From: Chloroflexota bacterium
GTDB taxonomy: Bacteria; Chloroflexota; Limnocylindria; Limnocylindrales; CSP1-4
Reading direction: 5' to 3'
Assembly: GCA_025355255.1 (NCBI GenBank)
Contig: JANYAA010000411.1
Span: 1 to 20,665, forward strand
Length of the DNA stretch: 20,665 nt
Made by a program: the position numbers and the translations under genes. Each line of letters begins with the position of its first letter. Position 1 is the first letter of the stretch. A model generated the notes under the pieces. It was given only the letters and a program-made list of their open reading frames with translations. It searched no databases and was not told the origin of the DNA. Positions 1-6,178 of this stretch are shown here, piece after piece.

Positions 1-215
1 CGGTCAGCGTCGGGGACGTGGCGAAGCGGGCCGGGTGGTCCGTGATCTCGGCCGTCAAGACCGGCGATGTCCGGCCGATTGACGCGAGCACCGCCACGCG
101 GCCGGGTCCAAGCCTCGCCGCCGGCATTCGAGCCGTAGCCGTCGCCATCCATCCTGGGCTGGTGTTGCCCAACGCGTCGGCGGCGCCATCCGCGGCCGCT
201 TCGACCACGCCGTAG
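1..215 (+). CDS. ABC transporter substrate-binding protein, BtuF/FhuD type (C-terminus only)
   Basis: The reading frame enters from the left edge (first full codon at 3) and stops at TAG 213-215, so only about 70 C-terminal residues are visible. The stretch VISAVKTGDVRPID followed by TRPGPSLAAGI and AVAIHP matches the end of class III periplasmic-binding proteins (BtuF, FhuD, FepB). There the pattern is 'W..I.AVK.G.VY.ID' followed by 'RPGPRL..GLE.LA..IHP'. The last 20 or so residues after the family core are Ala/Ser/Pro-rich. The permease gene begins 7 bases downstream and the ATPase gene overlaps that, so this is the extracellular substrate-capture subunit of one importer. The ligand (cobalamin, haem or ferric siderophore) cannot be decided without the N-terminal lobe. 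The family call is fairly secure, and the start lies outside the window. Confidence 0.82.
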   Translation, partial: VSVGDVAKRAGWSVISAVKTGDVRPIDASTATRPGPSLAAGIRAVAVAIHPGLVLPNASAAPSAAASTTP

Positions 216-222
216 CTGTGTC

Positions 223-1302
223 ATGACCACGACCCCGGTCCCCGTCCGCCACCCCGCCGCTCTCACGGCTCGAGTCCATGGGCTTGGGCGGGTGGGCTGG
301 CTCCTCGCGGCCGGGGTCGTGGTGCTCCTCGTCGTCCTCGTCGGTGCGATCGTCCTGGGCACCTCTGGCCTTGCACCCGGGACTGCAATCGCGGTGATCG
401 CGAAGCGGCTGCTGGGCGTTGATCTGGGCACCTCGTGGAGCGCGATCTCCGAGGCGATCGTCATGGAGCTGCGTCTCCCTCGGGTCCTCACCGCCATGGT
501 TGTCGGCGCCGGGCTCGCGGTGGCTGGGGCCACGTTCCAGGGCCTGCTCCGCAACCCGCTCGCCGATCCGTATGTCCTGGGCACCGCGTCCGGCGCCGCG
601 TTCGGGGCGGCGCTCGCGGTCATCCTGCCCGTGCACGGGCTGCTGTTCGAGTTCGGGCTGCTGCACGGGCTCGCCTTCGCCGGCGCGCTGCTCTCTGTGA
701 CGGTGGTCTACAACCTCTCGCGGATCAGCAGCCTGTCGCCGCTGACCTCGCTGCTGCTGACCGGATACGCGGTGAGCTCGCTCCTGGCTGCGGGGCTGGC
801 GATGGCGATGTACCTGTCCGGCACGGCCCTGCGCCAGATCTTCGCCTATCTTATGGGCGGCTTTGACGGCTCAACCTGGATGCGGCTTGCCGTGGCGGCC
901 CCGCTGATCGTGGGCGGCAGCATCCTGATCATGCTCAGGGCGCGCGCCCTCAACGGGTTCCTGCTGGGCGAGGAGGCGGCCGCCCACCTCGGCGTGGACG
1001 TGCGGCGGGAGCGGGCGATCCTGCTTGCGCTGGCGTCGCTGGTGACCGCGGCTGGCGTCGCCGTTGCTGGGCTGATCGGGTTTGTGGGGCTGGTTGTCCC
1101 TCACCTCGTCCGGCTGCTCGTGGGACCGAACGCGAGGCTGGTTTTGCCCATCTCCGCGCTCTACGGCGCCAGCCTGCTGGCCGTGGCGGACGTCATCGCC
1201 AGGCTGCTGGGCGGGCTCCCCGTGGGCGTGGTCACAGCCATCATCGGCGCCCCGTTCTTCCTCGCCCTGCTGCGCCGCACCCGCACGGGGTACGAGCTGT
1301 GA
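223..1302 (+). CDS. FecCD-family (BtuC-like) ABC transporter permease
   Basis: This 359-residue multi-spanning protein is the membrane channel of a type II importer for cobalamin, haem or ferric siderophores. The first hydrophobic helix is at about residues 26-46. The family signature ELRLPRVLTAMVVGAGLAV starts at about 82 and continues into GATFQGLLRNPLADPYVLG at about 102-120. The ATPase-contacting loop region is near 247-260 (LLGEEAAAHLGVDV). The C-terminal signature GFVGLVVPHLVRLLVGP starts at 286. Length and order agree with BtuC/FecD/FhuB halves (about 330-360 residues). The ATG lies 7 bases after the binding-protein stop, and the last codon overlaps the ATPase start (GTGA at 1299-1302), which indicates translational coupling. 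All parts of the importer are collinear, with the binding protein first. Substrate is unresolved. Confidence 0.95.
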   Translation: MTTTPVPVRHPAALTARVHGLGRVGWLLAAGVVVLLVVLVGAIVLGTSGLAPGTAIAVIAKRLLGVDLGTSWSAISEAIVMELRLPRVLTAMVVGAGLAVAGATFQGLLRNPLADPYVLGTASGAAFGAALAVILPVHGLLFEFGLLHGLAFAGALLSVTVVYNLSRISSLSPLTSLLLTGYAVSSLLAAGLAMAMYLSGTALRQIFAYLMGGFDGSTWMRLAVAAPLIVGGSILIMLRARALNGFLLGEEAAAHLGVDVRRERAILLALASLVTAAGVAVAGLIGFVGLVVPHLVRLLVGPNARLVLPISALYGASLLAVADVIARLLGGLPVGVVTAIIGAPFFLALLRRTRTGYEL

Positions 1303-2063
1303 GCGGCCCGGTGCTGGCCCTCGACGGCGTCACCGTGGAGATCCGCGGCCGCGCCATTCTGCGCGACGTCTCGTTCCGCCTGGAGGAAGGCGAACGCGCT
1401 GTCCTGATTGGCCCCAATGGCGCCGGCAAGTCCACGCTGCTCCGCGTGATCGCGGGCACGCTCCATCCCACGGCGGGCCGCGTGGAACTGGGCGGCACGC
1501 CGATGGCGCACCTGGAGCGCGCCGAGGTTGCCCGGCGCCTGGCCGTGGTGCCGCAGCAGACGGCGCTGCCGTTCTCGATGCGCGTGGAGGAGGTTGTGGC
1601 GCTTGGCCGCCTGCCCCACGAGGCGTCCTTGCGCGGTGCCAGGCCCGCGGACCGCGCGGCCGTATCGGCTGCTATCGACCGTGTGGGTCTTGGCCATCTC
1701 CTTGGCCGCGACGCCCGCGAGCTCTCGCTGGGGGAGCGCCAGCTGGTCCTGCTCGCGCTGGCCGTGGCCCAAGCCTCGCCCATCATGCTGCTCGACGAGC
1801 CCACCGTGCACCTGGACCTGCGCCACCAGGTTGAGGCGATGGAGCTCATGCGCGACCTCAACGAGCGGGACGGCACCTCGATGATCGCCGTCCTCCACGA
1901 CCTTGGTCTGGCGGCCCACTTCTTCCCGCGGATCTTGGTGATTGACCACGGGCGCCTCATCGCCGACGGCACGCCCCGCGAGGTGCTCACGGACGAGCGC
2001 ATTCGCGACGTGTTTGGCGTGGAGCCGGCGCTGGTTCGCCTGGCGGTTCACGGGCAGGGGTGA
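1299..2063 (+). CDS. ABC transporter ATP-binding protein, BtuD/FhuC type
   Basis: This 254-residue ATPase powers the permease encoded immediately upstream. Walker A is GPNGAGKST at 38-46, the Q-loop is VVPQQ at 83-87, the signature is LSLGERQ at 142-148, Walker B is IMLLDEP at 162-168, the D-loop is HLDL at 171-174 and the H-loop His is 200. The signature departs from the usual LSGGE/Q because Leu144 replaces the first Gly, while Gly145 and Glu146 are kept. The GTG start at 1299 overlaps the permease stop by four bases and gives the normal N-terminus (LALDGVTVEI), with no competing start needed. Length fits the FecE/BtuD family. It acts on the cytoplasmic face of the membrane. Confidence in the family is high; the substrate is unknown. 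Confidence 0.96.
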   Translation: MSGPVLALDGVTVEIRGRAILRDVSFRLEEGERAVLIGPNGAGKSTLLRVIAGTLHPTAGRVELGGTPMAHLERAEVARRLAVVPQQTALPFSMRVEEVVALGRLPHEASLRGARPADRAAVSAAIDRVGLGHLLGRDARELSLGERQLVLLALAVAQASPIMLLDEPTVHLDLRHQVEAMELMRDLNERDGTSMIAVLHDLGLAAHFFPRILVIDHGRLIADGTPREVLTDERIRDVFGVEPALVRLAVHGQG

Positions 2064-2085
2064 TGCGCTCGGGGCGCTGGCCGGG

Positions 2086-2091
2086 TACCCT
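2086..2091 (+). promoter_or_regulatory. Candidate -10 box (TACCCT) for a leaderless start at 2098
   Basis: TACCCT is followed by exactly six bases (TGCGCG) and then the GTG at 2098. A TANNNT hexamer placed 6-7 bases before the start codon is the known arrangement of leaderless transcripts in high-GC bacteria, where transcription begins at or next to the start codon. No convincing -35 box and no Shine-Dalgarno sequence are seen upstream. The same geometry is found before the AI-2E family gene at 19864. Confidence 0.45.
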
Positions 2092-2097
2092 TGCGCG

Positions 2098-2769
2098 GTG
2101 ACTCGAACCCGGGCACTGACCTTGGTGTTCGCGGCGGCCCTGCTCGCTGCCGTCGCCGCTGGCTGCGGCGGCACCACGACGCCTACCGGGGCAACCGGGG
2201 CACCAACCACCACGCCAGCACCAACCGTGCCCGCGAGCTCGGGCACCCCCACGGTTACGCCCGCTCCAACAGACCCCGGACAGACCGTCTCGCCCACGTC
2301 GCCCGCGGGCTCAAGCGGGCCGACCGCGTCGGCATCCGTCAGCCCAGGCGCAGCCGATGCGTGCACGGGCAACGTCGACAATCGCCGCTTCTATCGCAGC
2401 ATCGCGCAGTCGGTCACGTGGTCCGTCGTCTGCCCCGTTCTGCCCAAGGGCTGGTTTGTCAACACGGGCACATCCCGTGACGCGGGCGGCGGCAAGATCC
2501 TCATCACGTACACCGGTCCTGCTGGCGCTTCGCTTGCGCTGTCGGAGGGCTTCTTCTGCACCGCCGCCGACGGCTGCGTTCCCTCGGGGGCCGATGCCGG
2601 CAGCGCCCCGTTCGGCTCCATGAGCGGCAAGATCGTCGCCCTCGATGACGGCGGCTGGGCGATCGTCGTCAACCGCGGCGCGTCGCCCTCGTGGCTCCTC
2701 GTGGGGCACGGGATGGACCAGGCCGGGCTTGAGGCCATCGCGGCGGCGCTCGCCCAGGTTGCGGGCTAG
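2098..2769 (+). CDS. Secreted lipoprotein of unknown function with Ser/Thr/Pro-rich linker
   Basis: This 223-residue protein begins at GTG 2098 rather than at earlier in-frame codons. That start yields a compact signal peptide: VTRTR, then a hydrophobic stretch, then a lipobox-like AVAAGC with Cys23 as the predicted lipidated residue. Residues 26-86 form a low-complexity Thr/Pro/Ser/Ala tether. Residues 87-223 form a folded domain with four cysteines (89, 112, 154, 160), which could make two disulfides outside the membrane. I do not recognise the domain. It starts 34 bases after the ABC ATPase stop, but its own -10-like box suggests separate transcription. A role as an extra binding lipoprotein for the importer is possible but unsupported. 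The coding call is strong; the function is open. Confidence 0.8.
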   Translation: MTRTRALTLVFAAALLAAVAAGCGGTTTPTGATGAPTTTPAPTVPASSGTPTVTPAPTDPGQTVSPTSPAGSSGPTASASVSPGAADACTGNVDNRRFYRSIAQSVTWSVVCPVLPKGWFVNTGTSRDAGGGKILITYTGPAGASLALSEGFFCTAADGCVPSGADAGSAPFGSMSGKIVALDDGGWAIVVNRGASPSWLLVGHGMDQAGLEAIAAALAQVAG

Positions 2770-2794
2770 GCCCTCCGTCGCCCCCCCAAGCGTC

Positions 2795-3916
2795 ATGCGC
2801 ATCGAGGAATTCGAGCTCGAGCGGTTCTTCGCCAAGTACGAATTCGCCGTCCGCCACCTGCTCTGCGCGTCTGACGTTGAGGGTTGGCCGATGGCCGACC
2901 TGCTTGCGCTGTCCGATGCCGAGACACGCGCGCTCTGGGACCGGCTGACGCTGGGCTACACCGAGGCGCCGGGTCATCCGCTGCTGCGGGCCGAGATCGC
3001 CTCGCTCTACTCCACGATTGCGCCCGAACAGGTTGTGGTCTTCAGCGGGGCCGAGGAGGCGATCTTCACCGTCGCCAACGTGGCGCTGGAGCCCGGCGAT
3101 CACGCGATCGTTGTATGGCCCGCCTACCAGAGCCTCCACGCGGTGGCGCGGGCGGCGGGCGCAGACGTCTCGCTCCACGAGCTGCACGCGTCCGAGGGCT
3201 GGGCGCTGGACGCCGACGCGCTGCGCCGGCTGGTGACGCCGCGGACTCGGCTGATCGTCTTGAACGCGCCGCACAACCCCACGGGGTCCATGCCGTCTGC
3301 GGCGGCCTACCGCGCCGTCTCCGAGATTGCCGCAGAGGCCCGCGCCACCTTTATGTCGGACGAGGTCTATCGATACCTCGAGTTTGACCCCGCCGATCGC
3401 CTGCCTGCCGGCGCCGACACGGGCGTCCATGGCGCGTCGGTGGGGGTGATGTCGAAATCGTTTGCCATGGCCGGGCTGCGGATCGGCTGGCTGGCCACGC
3501 GGGACCAGGCGCTGCTGGACAAGGCGATGCGGTTCAAGGACTACACCACCATCTGCGCCTCGGCGCCGGCGGAGGTGCTGTCGCTGATCGCCCTGCGCGC
3601 GCGGGACCGCGTGCTGGCCCGGTCGCTCGCCATCGTGAGTGCCAACATGCTGCTGCTCGATGCGTTCTTTGCGCGCCAGGCCGGGCGCTTCCGATGGGTT
3701 CGACCGGTGGCCGGATCCATCGGCTTCCCGGAGCTGACTGCCGACCTGCCGATTGACCAGTTTGCCCAGGAGCTCCTGGCTGCCGAGGGCGTGCTGCTGG
3801 CGCCCGCGTCCCTCTTCGGCCACCCGGGCAACCACTTCCGCCTTGGCTTCGGCCGCCCGTCGCTCCCCGCGGGCCTCGAGCGCCTGGAAGCCTACGCGGA
3901 CCGCACGCTGCGCTAG
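2795..3916 (+). CDS. PLP-dependent class I/II aminotransferase (fold type I)
   Basis: This 373-residue cytoplasmic enzyme transfers amino groups using pyridoxal phosphate. Visible hallmarks are NAPHNPTG at 157-164, the PLP-ring Asp in MSDEVYRYL (Asp189), the Schiff-base lysine in SKSFAMAGLRIGW (Lys221) and a C-terminal substrate-carboxylate Arg in HFRLGFGR. The ATG at 2795 was chosen because MRIEEFELERFFAKYEF is the conserved N-terminus of this subgroup. That subgroup includes capreomycidine-synthase-like and unassigned bacterial aminotransferases, and upstream in-frame sequence does not resemble them. The gene starts 25 bases after the lipoprotein stop, so co-transcription is possible. The subgroup is biochemically poorly characterised, so the amino donor is not assigned. 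A link to the amine-related enzymes further right is conjecture. Confidence 0.93.
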   Translation: MRIEEFELERFFAKYEFAVRHLLCASDVEGWPMADLLALSDAETRALWDRLTLGYTEAPGHPLLRAEIASLYSTIAPEQVVVFSGAEEAIFTVANVALEPGDHAIVVWPAYQSLHAVARAAGADVSLHELHASEGWALDADALRRLVTPRTRLIVLNAPHNPTGSMPSAAAYRAVSEIAAEARATFMSDEVYRYLEFDPADRLPAGADTGVHGASVGVMSKSFAMAGLRIGWLATRDQALLDKAMRFKDYTTICASAPAEVLSLIALRARDRVLARSLAIVSANMLLLDAFFARQAGRFRWVRPVAGSIGFPELTADLPIDQFAQELLAAEGVLLAPASLFGHPGNHFRLGFGRPSLPAGLERLEAYADRTLR

Positions 3917-3989
3917 GGCTTGCGGACGGCGCGCTGACCGCGCGAGGTCACGCATCGCCACTCGAGCGGCCACTCACGACCATTGACCC

Positions 3990-4019
3990 TTGACCCGGCG
4001 CAATCGGCGGTGAGAGCGT
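3990..4019 (+). promoter_or_regulatory. Candidate promoter of the 4026 gene
   Basis: TTGACC at 3990-3995 (a second TTGACC lies at 3983-3988) is followed after 18 bases by GAGCGT at 4014-4019, then six bases and the ATG at 4026. The -35 box is good. The -10 box is poor, lacking the leading TA, but its distance to the start codon matches the other leaderless-like starts here. No Shine-Dalgarno sequence precedes the ATG. Confidence 0.3.
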
Positions 4020-4025
4020 TGCGCC

Positions 4026-4433
4026 ATGATCAGGCGCTGGCGGGTTGTCCTCCTCGTGATCGTCCTTGCCGGGGCGGCGGGCGGCGTCGGATGGCGGTGG
4101 CAAGGCCAGACGGTCAACGTCGTCATCGTCAACGCCTCGGGGGCGGCGGCCCAGTTCTCGTGGCAGCCGCATCTCTTCGCCGACCAGGCGACCGTGGCCG
4201 TCGGCGGGTGCGAGTCGAAGTCGATTCAGCTGCGTGGCGGCGCGACCTGGCGCTTCGTGAGCTGTCGGCTGGACATGGGCTCCTCGACCGTCAACATCCC
4301 GCTGTCCACGCGCGAGGTTGCTGTGGGCATCTGGCTCGCCCAGGACGGATCGAGCCGACTCGTCTCCGCGTATCCCGTCGATCGTCCTGTCGATGTACCC
4401 TACCCATCAGGGTGCGTGATGCAGACCGGGTGA
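4026..4433 (+). CDS. Small membrane-anchored or secreted protein of unknown function
   Basis: The 135-residue product has a basic N-terminus (MIRRWR) and one hydrophobic segment at about residues 7-24. No lipobox Cys follows, so it is either an N-terminal anchor or an uncleaved signal. The remainder is predicted extracellular, rich in Val/Ser/Gly with alternating hydrophobic residues suggesting a small beta-sandwich, and contains three cysteines (62, 80, 130). I do not recognise a family. It is followed on the same strand by a small lipoprotein gene, and together with the 2098 and 5102 genes it makes a run of orphan surface proteins. The reading frame looks genuinely coding, with strong GC bias at third positions and a plausible exported architecture, but homologs are unknown to me. 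Confidence 0.7.
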   Translation: MIRRWRVVLLVIVLAGAAGGVGWRWQGQTVNVVIVNASGAAAQFSWQPHLFADQATVAVGGCESKSIQLRGGATWRFVSCRLDMGSSTVNIPLSTREVAVGIWLAQDGSSRLVSAYPVDRPVDVPYPSGCVMQTG

Positions 4434-4483
4434 TAGTGCGAGGCCAGATGGCCGCCCAAGCTCATTGGCACGGGAATCACAAC

Positions 4484-4849
4484 GTGGGTATCGCTGTCCG
4501 ACTGGCCCTCCTGGCGGCCGCACTTCTCCTCGCCGGCTGCACGTGCTGCGCCCGCCCCGCCTCCGCAGGCCCCGCGCGGACCCCGTCAGCGGACTGCGTC
4601 GACGCCTGGGCACGCACGCTGGCGAGCCCGTCGAGCAGCGCCGCGGCCGAGGCGCCGATGCGCGCGTGCGGTTCGCTCGAGGACCTCGTCCAGGGCGCCC
4701 AGGCTGCGCACGTTGCCGGCGACCCGGCTGTCAGCGCCAAGCTGACCGCCGAGGGACTGTGCGCCACGGGCCGGTTCAGCGAGACGCAGATCTGCGGTCA
4801 GCTGGGCATCACGCCCCCGCCTGCGACGCCGGTGCCCACGCAGACTTGA
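4484..4849 (+). CDS. Small cysteine-rich lipoprotein, unknown function
   Basis: From GTG 4484 the product is 121 residues: one Arg, a hydrophobic core and a strong lipobox LLAGC with lipidated Cys19, closely followed by Cys21 and Cys22. The mature domain (about 38-110) carries four spaced cysteines (38, 62, 93, 104) that could form two disulfides, and ends in a Pro/Thr tail (ITPPPATPVPTQT). An in-frame ATG at 4448 would add 12 residues (MAAQAHWHGNHN), an unusual n-region for a signal peptide. I prefer 4484, but the start is uncertain. There is no recognised domain. It lies 50 bases after the preceding small secreted protein and may share its transcript. Confidence 0.65.
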   Translation: MGIAVRLALLAAALLLAGCTCCARPASAGPARTPSADCVDAWARTLASPSSSAAAEAPMRACGSLEDLVQGAQAAHVAGDPAVSAKLTAEGLCATGRFSETQICGQLGITPPPATPVPTQT

Positions 4850-4960
4850 GCTGGCCTCGGGTGTCATTCGCAGACGCATTGCTAGACGGGGATGCGACCC
4901 CCTTCGCGGGCCTTTGAGCCTGTGACTGAGCTCGGCCGCCGGTGACGGCGAGCCCGGCGT

Positions 4961-4990
4961 ACGTCATGACGTCTGGCTCATTGACGTCTG
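4961..4990 (+). repeat. 12-bp palindrome plus 9-bp direct repeat (TGACGT half-sites)
   Basis: ACGTCATGACGT at 4961-4972 is a perfect palindrome. Its right half begins TGACGTCTG (4967-4975), which recurs at 4982-4990, so three TGACGT half-sites lie within 30 bases. The block sits in the 252-base gap between two lipoprotein genes, about 110 bases before the downstream start. It could be an operator for the 5102 gene; nothing shows which protein would bind. Confidence 0.4.
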
Positions 4991-5101
4991 CCGGCCGCGC
5001 GCCAACGATGGAGATCCCGCGAGCGATCGAGGGGGACGGTGAACAGACGTGAACACTGCAAGCCGGGGGATGGGTGCAAGGTGGTGGTGGGCGTGCAGCA
5101 C

Positions 5102-5542
5102 GTGACGACCTCGCTCAGAGCCATGCTGGCGACGGTCGCGCTGGCCGCGGCCGTCGCTGGCTGCTCCATGCTTTCCGGCACGACCCCAGCGCCGTCGGGC
5201 CAGATGCAGCGGGAAGCCCTCATCGGCTCGTTCATCGACGCCGTCCAGCGGAACGACGCCGCAGCCATCGCTGCCATGACGGACCCACTGGTTGATCCTC
5301 GAGCCGACATCGCCGCCCTGCTCGACGCCCACGGCGGGCGCCCCTGGGAGAATGTGCGAGTCGCGTGGGGACCCGACGAGTGGGGAGGACAGGCGATCTA
5401 CGCGACGATCGCGGCGACGACGCCCGAGGGCCCGGACTCGATCAAGATCCTCACGATCTGGGATACAAAGCGGGCGACGCTCGCCCTGGGGGCCGCCCCG
5501 GGCGCTGATCCGGGGGCGGACACGACCAGCCCGACGCCATGA
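5102..5542 (+). CDS. Small lipoprotein, possible NTF2-like fold
   Basis: From GTG 5102 the product is 146 residues, with signal peptide VTTSLRAM, a hydrophobic core and lipobox-like AVAGC (lipidated Cys21). Next come a short Ser/Thr/Pro linker and a domain at about 34-130. Its opening EALIGSFIDAVQRNDAAAIAAM resembles the first helix of NTF2/SnoaL-like lipoproteins, where a pair of helices precedes a beta-sheet. The tail is Ala/Gly/Asp-rich. In-frame GTGs at 5093 and 5039 are alternatives. A purine-rich GGTGGTGGG stretch lies before 5093, and a start at 5039 would give an unusually long n-region. The fold assignment is a weak inference. It is the last of the cluster of orphan exported proteins. 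Confidence 0.68.
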   Translation: MTTSLRAMLATVALAAAVAGCSMLSGTTPAPSGQMQREALIGSFIDAVQRNDAAAIAAMTDPLVDPRADIAALLDAHGGRPWENVRVAWGPDEWGGQAIYATIAATTPEGPDSIKILTIWDTKRATLALGAAPGADPGADTTSPTP

Positions 5543-5811
5543 CGACCAGTTCGGTCGAGCGAAGCCACCGACGGGCGCCGCTGTCGATGCGCTGGTCGCA
5601 TCGCGGAAGGCGGACCACGCGGAGGCCGGTCAGTGCCTCTTGCCGATCGCGGCGATCGCGTATCTCGGCCGTTCACCATTGGCGGTCCGCAAGCGACGCT
5701 GGCGGCAATCGACGGTCGGTCGCGGAGTGGCGACGGCAAGCTGCCCGTGCTGGAGCGGGCGGCAACGTAGTCGCGCTTGATGTAGGCGCCACTCTCATGA
5801 TGAATATACAA
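5543..5811. other. Intergenic stretch without a supportable gene
   Basis: The gap from the lipoprotein stop to the hipB start is 306 bases. All six frames were considered. Open frames exist, but none has a family-like sequence or a convincing start. It holds a GCGATCGC palindrome at 5652-5659. Base composition shifts from GC-rich to clearly AT-richer from about 5795, which is the hipBA promoter region. It could contain a decayed gene, but I see no recognisable remnant. Confidence 0.5.
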
Positions 5812-5843
5812 TTGACACAACGACCATGTCCAGCCAATAGTAT
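5812..5843 (+). promoter_or_regulatory. Promoter of hipBA (TTGACA, -10 region next to the start codon)
   Basis: A perfect TTGACA lies at 5812-5817. The -10 could be AATAGT at 5836-5841 (spacing 18) or TAGTAT at 5838-5843 (spacing 20). The hipB ATG is at 5849, so transcription would begin at or within a few bases of the start codon, again a leaderless or nearly leaderless arrangement. No Shine-Dalgarno sequence is present. The surrounding 50 bases are the most AT-rich of this part of the window. Autoregulation by HipB is expected from the family, but no clear HipB-type inverted repeat is visible. Confidence 0.6.
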
Positions 5844-5848
5844 GTGCC

Positions 5849-6178
5849 ATGACACGACCGCAGCGATCCCTTCATCCCGACACCCAGCGCAAGGCAGATG
5901 AGCTGGGCGCGCGCCTGAAGGCGGGTCGGATCCGGCGCCGCATGAGCGAGGCCGAGATGGCCGCGCGCGTCCTGGTGAGTCGGCCCACGCTCCGCAGGCT
6001 GGAGGCGGGCGACCTGACGGTGAGTGCCGCCACGCTCGTCCGCGTGCTGGAGGTGCTCGCGCTGGCGGGTGATGTAGACCAGATTGCGGCGCAGGACGAC
6101 CTCGGCCACCAAATCGCGGACGCGCGGCTGCCCAGACCCCACAAGCCGCTGACCCGAGGGCTGGCCGATGAGCTCTAG
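5849..6178 (+). CDS. hipB: HipB-like XRE-family antitoxin / autorepressor
   Basis: This 109-residue DNA-binding protein has a helix-turn-helix at about residues 32-58 (MSEAEMAARVLVSRPTLRRL, ending LEAGDLTV), typical of the XRE/HipB family. The sequence before it, AGRIRRR, matches the 'R..R..T..ELA' region. The tail (about 80-109) is long and ends RGLADEL. Its stop overlaps the hipA start by 11 bases (6168-6178), the usual coupling of antitoxin before toxin. The known role of the family is to bind and neutralise the HipA kinase and to repress the operon through operator binding. The ATG at 5849 sits directly behind the promoter. It lacks the beta-lid seen in E. coli HipB dimers as far as can be judged by eye. 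Confidence 0.88.
   Translation: MTRPQRSLHPDTQRKADELGARLKAGRIRRRMSEAEMAARVLVSRPTLRRLEAGDLTVSAATLVRVLEVLALAGDVDQIAAQDDLGHQIADARLPRPHKPLTRGLADEL

Noticed and set aside
1161..3973. Long minus-strand open frames antisense to the ABC ATPase, lipoprotein and aminotransferase
   Set aside because: They mirror strongly coding plus-strand genes and contain no recognisable motifs.
4887..4915. Hairpin-like GGGG/CCCC stretch after the 4484 lipoprotein as a terminator
   Set aside because: The stem is only about four bases and the trailing T-run is three bases long.
5652..5659. GCGATCGC palindrome (HIP1-like)
   Set aside because: A single isolated copy is expected by chance in GC-rich DNA.
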